Below, one piece after another: positions 34,001 through 45,265 of a stretch of DNA of 64,000 bases. Below the pieces are notes generated by a model. That model saw only the letters and a program-made list of their open reading frames with translations, searched no databases and was not told the origin of the DNA. Source of the DNA: Avena insularis (Eukaryota; Streptophyta; Magnoliopsida; Poales; Poaceae); the NCBI GenBank assembly GCA_023614405.1, contig CM042697.1:470872792-470936791 (forward strand), read 5' to 3'. Both the position numbers and the translations under genes were made by a program. Position 1 is the stretch's first letter; each line of letters begins with the position of its first letter.

Positions 34001-36835
34001 ACATTATGTGGAAGACATATTGTTGATTGGAAATAATGTATCTTTTATTAACACAGGATAATAATTTTATCTCGATGAAAGACTTAGGCAAAACCCAAAT
34101 ATTTGGCATCAATAGACGCTAATATGGTTGTGCCGAAAGTACATAGATGATGTATTGAATGAGTTCAATACAGAAACTACAAGAAAGGTTCTTGTCACAC
34201 AGAAAGGATTGAATGAGTTCAATATTGATGATATATTCAAGTGTATTGACACTTGGTAAGTGAAACAAAGATTCAAGTATAGATTGATACTTGATGTATG
34301 AAATCACAAAGAGTATTTATATCAATCATATTGTGATATGTACAAATCCATATATGTCCTATGCTCTAAATGTTATGAGCATATACCAGAATGATTCATA
34401 AGATGATCATTGGACGATAGTAAGGATATCCTTATGATCTTTTGGAAGAACTAAAGAGTATATTATTTTGATGAAGTGGCAAATAGATGGTTAGTTCATT
34501 GTAAAAGTATTACATTGATACTAGTTTTGTCACAACATACAAATTAAGTTTATCTCAATCTAAACTAAGGGTGGCACAATATAATGGAAAGTAAGTTTCA
34601 TAATGGATTTGGATGAGTTCCAAAGTTAAGACATTGTGACAGATACTACAACAAAAGGCTAAGTATATGACTGCTATAATAGCAGCTAAAAAGGGCATTT
34701 GTGTCAAGTAGTTTGTTATCAAACTAGGTGTAGTTCACAGCGGGATAATACTATGAAGATATATTGTACGGCAATATTATCAACATGTTTTAACCCCAAA
34801 GAACTAAAGGTCTCACCAAAGGACCAAAATTATACAAAGTCATCTCATTAGAGAATGAATGATGCGTAGAGACGCAAAGACATGCAATTACACACGGACC
34901 TGGAAGTGTCAGATCCGGAGATCAGTTGACCACTAGCAATCGTGTACATACGACACCAGAAAGCCATAGGTGTTGAATACACAAAGGTTGGAAACTAGAT
35001 TATTGACTCTAATGCAAGTGGGAGACTGTTGGAGATATGCCCAAGAGGCAATAATAAAGTGGTTATTATCATATCTTCATACTTATGATAAATGTTTACA
35101 TACCATGCTATAATTGTATTAACCGGAAACATTAATACTTGTGTGATTTGTAAACATAAAAGAGTCCCTAGTAAAGCCTCTTGTTAAACTAGCTTGTTGG
35201 TTAATATATGATCATGGTTTCCTGATCATGAACATAGAGATGTTATTAACAACAGGGTCATATCATTAGGAGAATGATGTGATGGACATACTCCTATAGT
35301 TAAGCGTAGCATAAAGATTAAGTCATTTAATATAGTTCATTTGCTATAAGCTTTCTGATACATAGTAACCTAATTCCTTCGACCATGAGATCATGTTAAT
35401 CACCATCACCGGAAGGATGCTTTGATGACATCAAACACCACACCGTGAATCGGGTGGCTATAAAGGTGGCATTGAGTGTTCGGAAAGTATGGGTTGAGGC
35501 ACATGGATCAAGAGTGGGATTTGTCCATCCATATGACGGATAGATATACTCTGGGCCCTCTCGGTGGAATGTCATCCAATTAGCTTGCAATCATGTGACT
35601 GGCTCACAAGGGATCACATATCACGGGAACGAGAAAAGAGTACTTATCGGTAACGAGGTTGAACTAGGTATGCAGAGATACCGACGATCAAAACCTCGGA
35701 TAAGTAAACTATCGTGAGACAAAGGGAAATTGGTATCGTATGTAAGTGGTTCATTCGATCATAAGTAATCGTAGAAATATGTGGGAGCCATATGAATTTC
35801 CAGATTCCTCTATTGGTTATTGATCGGAGAAATGTCTCGGTCATGTCCGCATAATTCACGAACCGTAGGGAGACACACTTAAGGATTCGATGTTGTTGAG
35901 TAGTTATGGAATGATGAGAAAGAGACCGAATGTTTTTTGGAGTCTCGGATGGGATCCGGGATATCACGAGGAGATCCGGAATGGTCCGGAGAATAATATT
36001 CATATAAGGAAAGTCCTGTTTCGGAGTTTGGGAATGATTTCGGTGTTTTCATCGGGAATGTTCTAGAAGGGTCCGGAAGGTCCAGCACTCCGGAGGGGAA
36101 GGGTACATGAATGTGTCATAACAAGTTGGAATGGTTGCATCATGTACTAGGTGTCATCGCTGAGCAAAATAAAGGGATAAATCAAATCCTAGTTTGAAAA
36201 GTCAAACGCCAATTTGAAAAGTCAAACGGCAAGTTTGCTTGGTGGAGGGAGAGTAGGAAACCTACTTAGGGAGGAAGTCCTACTCCCTCCACCTGCCGGA
36301 CAAGGAGGAGGAGTTGGAGGAGGACTCCCTCCTCCCAACCGCGCCTCCCTCCCACCTATAAAAGAAGGGGCAGGGGTGCCCCTCCCTAGCCGTCGGCCTT
36401 GCTCCCTCTCTTTGGTGTGTCTAAACCCTAGATCACCGAGGCTCTCTCATAGTCCGCCATACTCGCTCTGGCTTAAGGCGAAGCCCTGCGAGATCTCCCC
36501 TCTACTTCTGGTACCACGCCGTCATGCTGCCGGAATCGCGAGGAGAGTGCTACAACCTCCGCTGCCTTCTGGAACAAGGGAGAGGAAGGTCTTCGAAAAG
36601 TCTAACGTGATCGATCATTGCGGGAAGCACTGCCGAGCGAAGGATCGTCTACGCGATCTTGAGATCGGAAGTGTACGACTACATCATCCATGAGAATCTG
36701 CTCTCGTTAACCGCTTTGGAATCTTCGAGGGTGAGTTCATCTATCGACTCGTTGCTACAATCTAGTAGATAGATATTGGCTTGTTTGTTTGCATGCGGTA
36801 GAATTTTTTTGTTTTCCATGCTACGAACCCCTACA
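28084..36835 (+). mobile_element. Nested non-autonomous copia element, 8.75 kb
   Basis: LTRs lie at 28084-30009 and 35027-36835. A tRNA-Met-type PBS tggtatcagagcc is at 30011-30023 and a PPT (aagtgggagac) ends at 35026. A perfect TSD accga (28079-28083 and 36836-36840) shows it inserted into the 5' LTR of the outer copia. The LTRs are about 98 percent alike over the first 500 bp compared by eye; the right one lacks a block of roughly 100 bp near 36385. The interior has no usable gag-pol. Confidence 0.93.
30010..35026 (+). pseudogene. Decayed interior of the nested copia element
   Basis: The first 1.1 kb (30011-31105) is collinear with the leader of the outer copia (37833-38950). Beyond it only traces of pol survive. 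At 33455-33501 the reading MMGPDSVKWLEAIKS matches the pre-RT linker of the outer element, and at 34650-34730 remnants of the RNase H end (KYMTAIIAAKKGI) appear among stops. No open frame exceeds about 65 codons, so proteins would have to come from a related autonomous element. Confidence 0.8.
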
Positions 36836-36840
36836 ACCGA

Positions 36841-37831
36841 ATGTTGTTCGGAGTCTCGGATGGGATCCGGGATATCACGAGGAGATCCGGAATGGTCCGG
36901 ATAATAAGATTCATATAAGGAAAGTCCGATTCCGGAGTTCGGGAATGATTTCGATGTTTTCATCGGAGAGGTTCTAGAAGGTTCACCGGACCGGAAGGGG
37001 AATGGTCCATGGATGTGTTATGGGTAAGTGGAATGATTGGATCATGTCCTAGGTCACTTGGTTGGGAATTTGCGAGAGAGAAATAAAGCTCTAAATTGAA
37101 ATTCAAAATGGAGGTTTGAAAAGTCAAACTAGAACAATAGTTTCCTAGTGGAAGAAGGAAAGAGTCCTTCCTTCTATCCAACTTGGGTTTGGGTATGGAT
37201 TTAAACTACCCTCTCGCAAGCCTCCCTCCCTCTCATAAATAGAAAGAGATGGCTGCCCCAAAGAGCACACAACCTAGCCCTCCCCACCCCGTGCGCCGCC
37301 GTCGCCGTCGCACGCCACCGCCACCGTCAGCCGCCACCGCCTCGTGCCTCCGCTGGCCCGTCACCATCGCCCTAGCCGCCGCCGACACCACCTCCTCCTC
37401 TCCAGCCTTCTAAACCTAGATCGTTAGAAACCCTAGATCCACCATAACTCGCACCGGCTTAGGCGAAGCCCTACGGGATCTTCCCTCTACTTCCGACACC
37501 ACGCCATCGTGCTACCAGAATCGCGAGAGGAGAACTACAACCTCCGCTGCCTGCTGGAACAAGGGAGAGGAATGTCTTCATCGAGTACCGAACGTGTGAC
37601 CGACTGCGGAAGCACTGTCGGAACGTAGCGCCGGAAGGATCGTCTACGCTATCTTGAGATCGGCAAGTGTACGACTACATCACCCCCGAGAATCTGCTCT
37701 CGTTAACCGCTTTGGAATCTTCGAGGGTGAGTACTCTAATCGTCTTGTTGCTACAATCTAGTAGATAGATCTTGACTTTTTTGTATGCATGCGGTAGAAT
37801 TTTTTTGTTTTCCATGCTACGAACCCCTACA
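36841..37831 (+). mobile_element. 5' LTR of outer copia element, second part
   Basis: After the accga duplication the outer LTR continues with atgttgttcggagtctcgg, includes a TATA-like ctcataaatag (about 37231-37241), and ends cccctaca at 37831. The PBS tggtattagagcc follows at 37833-37845, with one transition from the consensus. Confidence 0.88.
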
Positions 37832-39025
37832 GTGGTATTAGAGCCGTGTCTATATGTAGATCTGTTGCACGAGTAGAACACAATGGTCATTGTGGGCATT
37901 GATGCTTTTGTTTTCGATTGCTTCTTGTGTACTTCGCATCTTGCGGGATGGTGGGATGAAGCGGCCCGGGCTAACCTTACATGACATCGTTCATGAGACT
38001 TGCTCCACGCTTGACATGCAACTTGTATTGCATAAGTGGCTTTGCGGGTGCCTGTTTCTCCCAACATAGTGAAGATTCAATTTACAACGGGTAATTGACA
38101 ATACTAGTATCAACGTTGTGGTTCTTGTTCGTAAGTTAGAACGACACTTATTGAAAGCCCCAAACCACGTAAAACATGCAAAAAAATTAGAGGCGTCTAA
38201 CTTTGTTTTGCAGGGGTGTGTTGTGATGTGATATGACTATGATTGTGATTATATATGATGTATGCAATGTTTCTTATTGTAAGTTGGCAACCGGTAGGAG
38301 CCATATGGTTGTCTTTTAATTCTGTTAAGACCAGCGTGTCTATTATTCAAAGTAGTTGTAATAGTTGATGCTGGTGGACGACAATCATGAAGCAGCGCCA
38401 TTGGCCTTGACGCCATGCCGGTGATGATGGAGATCATGTTCGTGCTTGAAGATGGAGATCGGAAGCACAAGAAGAAAGGCCATGTCATATCACATATTTT
38501 GAATTGCATGTGATGTTAATCCTTTTATGCATCTTGTATTGCTTAGTTCGCGACGGTGGCATTATAAGATGATCCCTCTAGCACAAAACATTTCAAGTTA
38601 TAAAGTGTTCATCCTTAGTAAGAACCGTTGCTAAAGCTCGTTGTTTCGAAGCACCACGTGATGATCGGGTGTGTTAGATTCTGCGAGTGTATACAATGGG
38701 AGCAAGCCAGATTTGCTCACGCGGAAGCTAAGTTTTGATCTTGACGAGCCTAGCATGTACAGAAATGGTCTCGGAACACGGATCACCGAAAGGTAAAGCA
38801 TGAGTCATATAGTATATATGATGAACATGTTGATTGTTCGCCATTGAAGCTACGTCAACTCTCGTGATGATCGGTTTTGATGTGGTGGATTTGGTTCGTG
38901 TGATCATTAAAACAATGTGAGGGATATTGTTTTGAGTGGGAGTTCACCTAGATTAATTTAACTATTAATTAGAACTCAATTTTTCATAAACTTAGTCTAA
39001 ACTATTGCAAATATGTTGTAGATCA

Positions 39026-40417
39026 ATGACGGCCCATACTATCAATTTTAATGCATTCTTAGAGAAAGAAAAATTGAAAAACAATAGAAGCAACTTCGCG
39101 GATTGGTTACACAACTTGAGGATTGTCCTCAATGCTGGTAATTTGACCTATGTGCTGATTGCACTGCTGGGTGACCCACCTGCAGCTGATGCTACCAATG
39201 AGGTAAAGAATGTTTTCCTCGCTCGGAAGAATCAGTACTCCACAGTTCAGTGTGCTATCTTATATGGTTTGGAATCGGAGATTCAAAAAAGGTTTGAGAA
39301 CCATGACCCACATGATATTGTCCGTGAACTCAAAATGATATTTGAGGCTCACGCGACAGTTGAGAGTTATGAGGCTTCTGAAAAGTTCTTTAACCACAAG
39401 ATGGAAGAGGATAGTTCCGTTAGTGAGCACGTGCTTAAGATGTCTGGGCATGCAAGCAAGCTTCAAAGCTTGGGTATAGTGATTCCTAATGCTTTGGTTA
39501 TTCACCGTGTCCTCCAATCACTACCACCAAGTTACAAGAACTTTGTGATGAACTACAATATGCAAAACATGGACAAGTCGTTTCCCGAATTCTTCTCCAT
39601 GTTAAAATCTACGAAAGTGGAGATCAAGAAAGAGCACCAAGTTATGATGGTCAATAAGACCACCGAATTCAAGAAGCAAGGCAAGTCTAAGAATAAAGGA
39701 AACTTCAAGAAGGGTGGTAAGAAAGTTACCGTGCCGGCGAAGAAGACCAAGGCTGAGCCTAAGCCTGATACTGAGTGCTTTTATTGCAAGGGAGAGGGTC
39801 ACTGGAAGCAGAATTTCCCTAAGTACTTGGCGGATTTGAAGAACAGCAACATCAAGAAGAAAGGTATATCCGATATACATGTTATTGATGTGTATCTCAC
39901 TAGTACTCGTAGTAGTGCCTGGGTATTTGATACTGGTTCGGTTGCTCATATTTGTAACTCAAGCAGTCTTGCGAATAAATGGAAACTAGCGAAGAACGAG
40001 GTGATGATGCGCGTTAGAAATGGATCAAAGGTTGATGTGATCGCGGTCGGCACGCTACCTCTTCATCTACCATCGGGATTAGTTTTATACTTAAATAATT
40101 ATTATTTGGTGCCTGCGTTGAGCATGAACATTATATCCGGATCATGTTTATTGCGAGATAGTTACTTCTTTAAATCCGAGAATAATGGTTGTTCGATTTA
40201 TATGAGTAATATGTTTTATGCACATGCACCTTTGATAGATGGTCTATTCTTATTGAATCTCGATTGTAGAAATACATACATTAATAACATTGAAGCTAAA
40301 CGTTTGAAATTGAGCGATAACTCGACCTATATGTGGCACTGTCGTCTTGGTCACATTGGAGTGAAGGGTATGAAGAAACTCCATTCCGATGGACTTCTTG
40401 AATTACTTAGGGCATGA
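39026..40417 (+). pseudogene. Copia gag, protease and integrase N-terminus (family A)
   Basis: From the ATG at 39026 an open frame of 463 codons encodes gag (FADWLHNLRIVLNAGNLTYV; LQSLPPSYKNFVMNY), a zinc knuckle (CFYCKGEGHWKQNF, with the third Cys replaced by Phe), an aspartic protease with active-site triplet DTG (AWVFDTGSVAHICNSS), and the integrase His pair region (WHCRLGHIGVKGMKKLH). It ends early at LLELLRA followed by a stop. The segment with the Cys pair of the integrase zinc finger, about 25 residues, is deleted. It follows a 1.2-kb leader typical of this copia group. Confidence 0.88.
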
Positions 40418-41737
40418 TGGAGCGAGCTACGGACTTATTGGAAATCATACACACCGATGTGTGTGGCCCAATGAGTGTAGCATCGCGTGGTGGTTATCAT
40501 TATGTTGTTACCTTCACGGATGACTTGAGTAGATATGGGTATATCTATTTTATGAAACATAAGTCCGAAACTTTCGAGAAGTTTAAGGAATTTCAAAGTG
40601 AGGTAGAGAATCAACGTAACAAGAAGATTAAATTTCTACGATCTGATCGTGGAGGTGAATATCTAAGTTACGAGTTTGGCGAGCATTTGAAGAAATGCGG
40701 AATACTTTCACAATTGACACCGCCGGGAACACCACAACACAATGGTGTGTCCGAACGTCGTAATCGAACTCTCTTAGATATGGTTCGTTCTATCATGTCA
40801 CTTACAGATTTACCGCTATCATTTTGGGGTTATGCATTAGAAACAGCCGCATTCATTTTAAATAGGGCACCATCTAAATCCGTTGAAACGACACCGTATG
40901 AATTATGGTTTGGGAAGAAGCCTAAATTGTCGTTCCTTAAAGTTTGGGGTTGCGAAGCTTATGTAAAGAAGTTATAGCCCAACAAGCTTGAACCCAAAGC
41001 GGAAAAATGCGTCTTCATAGGATACCCGAAGGGAACTATTGGGTATACCTTCTATCATAGATCCGAGGGCAAAATCTTTGTTGCTAAGAATGGATCCTTT
41101 CTAGAGAAAGAGTTTCTCTCGAAAGAAGTGATTGGAAGGAAAGTAGAACTCGACGAGGTTGTTGAACCTTCTCTCGAACTTGAGAGTAGCGCATCACCAG
41201 AAGTAGTTCCTGTGGCGCCTACACCAATAAGAGAGGAAGCGAATGATGTCGATCATGAAACTTTGGTTGAAGTAACTACGGAACCTCGCAGGTCAACAAG
41301 AACTCGTACCACTCCTGATTGGTATGATCCCGTTATGAGTGTCATGTTGGTGGACAACACTGATGATCCTGCGGCATATGAGGAAGCAATGATGAGCCCA
41401 GATTCTAATAAATGGCAATAAGCCATAAAATCCGAGATTGGATCCATGTACGAAAACCAAGTATAGACTTTGGTGGACTTACCAGATGGCCGGAAGGCTG
41501 TCGAGAACAAATGGATTTTCAAGAAGAAAACAAATGCTGATGGTAATATTACTGTCTATAAACCTTGACTTGTCGCAAAAGGGTTTCGACAAATTCAAGG
41601 AGTTGACTACAATGAGACTTTCTCAATGGTAGCGAAGCTAAAGTCTGTGAGGATTTTGTTAGCAATCGCTGCATATTATGATTATGAGATATGGCAGATG
41701 GATGTCAAAACGGCATTCCTCAATGGAGACATTGAAC
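40414..41737 (+). pseudogene. Copia integrase core and start of RT (family A)
   Basis: The integrase core is open to 40974: HTDVCGPMSVASRGG, FTDDLSRYGYIYFM, FLRSDRGGEYLS and PGTPQHNGVSERRNRTLLDM contain the D,D-35-E residues. A TAG at 40975 and later stops (near 41419, 41464 and 41567) look like C-to-T or G-to-A decay of Gln, Glu/Trp and Arg codons. The reading then enters RT (ENKWIFKKKTNADGN; QMDVKTAFLNGDIEQ) and breaks at about 41737, where a different copia family starts RT again. Confidence 0.85.
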
Positions 41738-43779
41738 AAATATGGAAGTCATACGTAGTGAGATGGACTCCATTTTAGATAATAAAACATGGGAGATCAC
41801 TGATCGTCCTTATGGGTGCAAATATGTAGAATGTAAATGGGTGTTTAAGAAGAAACAAAGGCCTGATGGTACTATTAAGAAGTACAAGGCAAGGCTTGTG
41901 TCCAAGGGTTATACCCAAAAGGAAGGTGAAGACTTTTTTCACACTTACTCACCTGTAGCAAGGTTGACCACCATTCGAGTACTACTTTCTCTGGCTGCCT
42001 CACACGGTTTTCTCGTTCATCAAATGGACGTTAAGACGGCTTTCCTTAATGGAGAGTTGGATGAGGAAATTTATATGGATCAACCAGGTGGTTTTGTAGT
42101 AAATGGTTAAGAAGGAAAAGTGTGCAAGCTACTGAAGTCTTTATATGGTCTTAAACACGCACCTAAGAAGTGGCACAAGAAGTTTGACAAAACCTTAACC
42201 GCTGCAGACTTTGTTGTAAACGAAGCTGACAAGTGCGTATACTATCGCGATGGTGGGGGCGAAGAGGTTATTCTATGTTTGTATGTTGATGACATACTGA
42301 TCTTTGGGACCAACCTTACTGTAATTGAGGAGGTCAAGGATTTTTTATCTCAGTCTTTTGAGATGAAGGATCTAGGAGTAGCTGATGTTATCTTGAATAT
42401 CAAAATGTTGAGAGATGATGATAGTGGGATCATATTGGTTCAGTCTCACTATGTGGACAAGATTTTGAGTCGCTTTGGGTATAGCGACTGCAAGTTTTCT
42501 CCAACACCGTATGATTCTAGTGTGCTACTTCGAAAGAATAGATCCACCATTACAGATCAATTGACATAGTCTCAAATAATTGGCTCGCTTATGTACTTGG
42601 CTAGCGCTACAAGACCTGACATCGCGTTTGCTGTTAGAAAACTCAGTCGATTTGTTTCAAATCCTGGAGACGATCATTGGCAAGCTCTTGAAAGAGTCAT
42701 GTGTTATCTAAAAGACACTACAAGCTATGGCATTCACTATACCGGGTATCCGAGGGTACTGGAGGGTTATAGTGATTCAAATTGGATATCTGATGCGATG
42801 AGATAAAGTCCACGAGTGGATATGTGTACACTTGATGGTGGCGCTGTTTCTTGGAAGTCTTGCAAGCATACCATCTTAACGAGGTCAACTATGGAAGCAG
42901 AACTCACAGCACTAGACACGACCACTGTTGAAGCGGAGTGGCTTCGTGAACTCTTGATGGACTTATCTGTGGTTGAAAAACCTATACCCGCAATTCCAGT
43001 GAACTGTGACAATCAAACTGAGCTCCCTTCCGGCGCCCTGTCTCCTCATGACGCACACTAAGAAGAGACTAAAATCTGTCAGGAAAATGAGAAACTCCGG
43101 AGTTATTGCATTGGATTATATTCAAACATCTAAGAACCTGGAAGATCCCTTCACAAAGGGACTATCACGCAATGTGATAGAAAATGCATCGAAGGAGATG
43201 GGTATGAGACCCACACTATGAGTTTTCCACAGTGGCAAACCAATCTATGTGATCGGAGATCCCGTGAATTAGAATTGGGAGACAAGCTGTTGGTAGACTG
43301 AGAGGAAATTATCCCTACTTTAATGCAAACCACTCCGTGAAGATGCAATACTTTCCTATTTTGCACGACAGGTTTATTTTTATCTTAATGTGTTTTAAGT
43401 GGCTTAATCTTAAGCAGAGATGTTGTCCTGTAGAACATCTTTTGAAGAACACACCTATATGAGTCTGACTTTCAAACGTCACAGTCTATGAGAATTGAGT
43501 GCTCTCTAATAAAATCATGAAAGACCATGGAGTATGACGCATAAGCTCCACCCGCGGGGAAGTTCCACGGTAGCTCAGTATCGGTTAAGGCTTCGTGTGA
43601 AGCTAGGTTGCAGCAAACTTGCAGTTTAAGGCATAGTCCACTGTACAAGTCGCAACCTAGTGTAGCATAGAATGCTAGTTGGAAGTTTAACTTAACAGTC
43701 TCCATTGCAGTACCGGTATATAAACAGTGTTTTGGAACCAAACGCAAATTACATGTGTCTCTGGGATCTGGTGGGGAAT
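41738..43779 (+). pseudogene. Copia RT-RNase H and 3' region of a second family (B)
   Basis: RT restarts with EVIRSEMDSILDNKTWEI and includes VHQMDVKTAFLNGELDEEIY and the catalytic LYVDDILIF (the YVDD box). RNase H follows (EGYSDSNWISDA; TRSTMEAELTALDT). Stops at about 42108 and 42567 and a one-base shift near 42800 break it. The end VIALDYIQTSKNLEDPFTKG is readable after a foreign 40-bp patch. A non-coding 3' stretch runs to the PPT-like ggtgggga before 43780. The protein type and 3' sequence differ from the family-A half. Confidence 0.85.
43018..43057 (+). other. 40-bp sulfotransferase-like patch in copia RNase H
   Basis: Between the RNase H motif CDNQT and the downstream RLKSVRK motif lies a 40-bp stretch (ctgagctcccttccggcgcc...) that matches 50772-50811 of the sulfotransferase gene at 37 of 40 positions, in the same orientation. 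In the third frame it reads SLPAPCLLMTHT, the sulfotransferase LPAPRLLMTH region. It replaces what I recall as an 18-codon copia segment and shifts the frame. Confidence 0.75.
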
Positions 43780-43951
43780 TGTTGGAATTTTGGCGTAAAT
43801 AGCCCAGCCCATTTTCTATTCCAATAATTCCTAAAAATCCTAAAGGCCCATGTGGCCCATTCATACATGGCAAGAGGTGGGATAAATGTTTACCCCCACG
43901 TTGATAGTATTTCCAACATAAATCACTTGGTAAATTGCTCATATTTCCAAC
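43780..43951 (+). mobile_element. LTR remnant of copia family B
   Basis: It starts tgttggaattttggcg immediately after a purine-rich tract and contains 'gcccattcatacatggcaag'. It reaches a possible terminal tttccaaca at 43919 or 43951, which inverts the tgttggaaa start. Much of the LTR is missing. No duplication of the family-A insertion site (aaagg) follows. Confidence 0.6.
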
Positions 43952-44661
43952 ATCACGTCCACACCGCCACCGCAGGACCACGCCGCAACACCCATCGCTA
44001 AGCACCCCGTCCCGTCGGCAAACGCAACCGCTATCGTCATCTGCCATGGGAGGATCAACGCCATCTCCCGAGGCTGTCGCCCTGGTTCCCAACCTTCGTT
44101 GTCATGAGAGCGCCGTCCGGAGCGATGCTCCAATGCGATCGAAGGGCTCCCTGCAGGAAAAGAGGCCGCCTCGACACCGCTATCGATTGAAGGCCTTTTA
44201 ACTGCCGGCGTACTCCGGCAGTAGTAGATGAGACTAGAGAAGAGACGCTGGGTTTCCGCCCGAGCCGCCCGCATCTGCAACCATCTCTTACAACAAATAT
44301 TTAATACAGTAGTACTGATGTTAAACAACTTAGGATATACAAAGTCAGATCGAGCCATATGGTCTATCAAAGAATCTTTCCAGAACCCACTAAAATAAAT
44401 TTCGTTTTGTCCCGGTGAGGTGTTTTGTAAGTGTGGGTGGCTGTCTGTGTGTTCTTAATTTGTTGTCTTTGGCTACCTCAGCCGTCCCAATCCACGACCT
44501 TAGGCTCTCTCTGCGTACTTTCTCTTCTACATTAAGGAAGTCCGGCCTATGTCCCTTCTAGTTCTAACCCCAATTGAGTTTTGGTCTTTAAAAGAGTTCT
44601 CATTGCAAAAGGAGCATGCATCTCCATCCCCGGGTCCAGATTGAGTGATCTAGGAAATTCC
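43952..44661. other. Upstream region of the sulfotransferase gene
   Basis: No domain-bearing ORF was recognised. The first 200 bp are GC-rich; the rest is ordinary. The sulfotransferase promoter should lie near its right end, but no convincing TATA box could be assigned. Confidence 0.4.
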
Positions 44662-45265
44662 ATGGAGTCATCATCTCCCCTATCATGCACCTCCTCTACA
44701 CCCAAAGCGGACGACGAGGCAGCGTCCCACAAAGAAATCTACGACCAACTCCGAGAGGTCGTGTCCACCTACCCGGCCGTGCCCACCGGCACCGGCCGCC
44801 CATACACCCGCCACCCAGATGGCTGGTACGCATACGCGCCGCATGTTGTGAAAGCCATGGTCATCAAGCAGCACCTCAAGGCGCGGGACACCTGTTGGCC
44901 CAGCCCCAAACGCAGAGTGCAGTCCGGCGTGACGACGGCGAAGTATTCCGGCGAGTTACGCGCACGTATAAGAACCATCTAACAACGATCAGCAAGCTAG
45001 CTATCTAGCCTGATCAAAAGAACTAGCTCTCTCAACTCACACGAGTACGTACCAGGAAAAACAATGTTGATGGCTACAGGGCCCTCTCGGTCCTGTTGTT
45101 TGTATTGAATCTCACGGTTGTCTTACAAGGCTACTATATGGGTGTATATATACCCGGCAAGACGCAGCGTCAATACGAATAGGTGTTGGACTACTAGTTC
45201 TACTCGGAACACACACACGCACACGACACCGTTCCGTGTCCTATCGGGATTACTATTCCTAACAA

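Noticed and set aside
40978..41740. Stop codons in copia pol as evidence of programmed readthrough
   Set aside because: They are scattered and mostly fit C-to-T or G-to-A decay of Gln, Trp and Arg codons, as expected for methylated silent elements.
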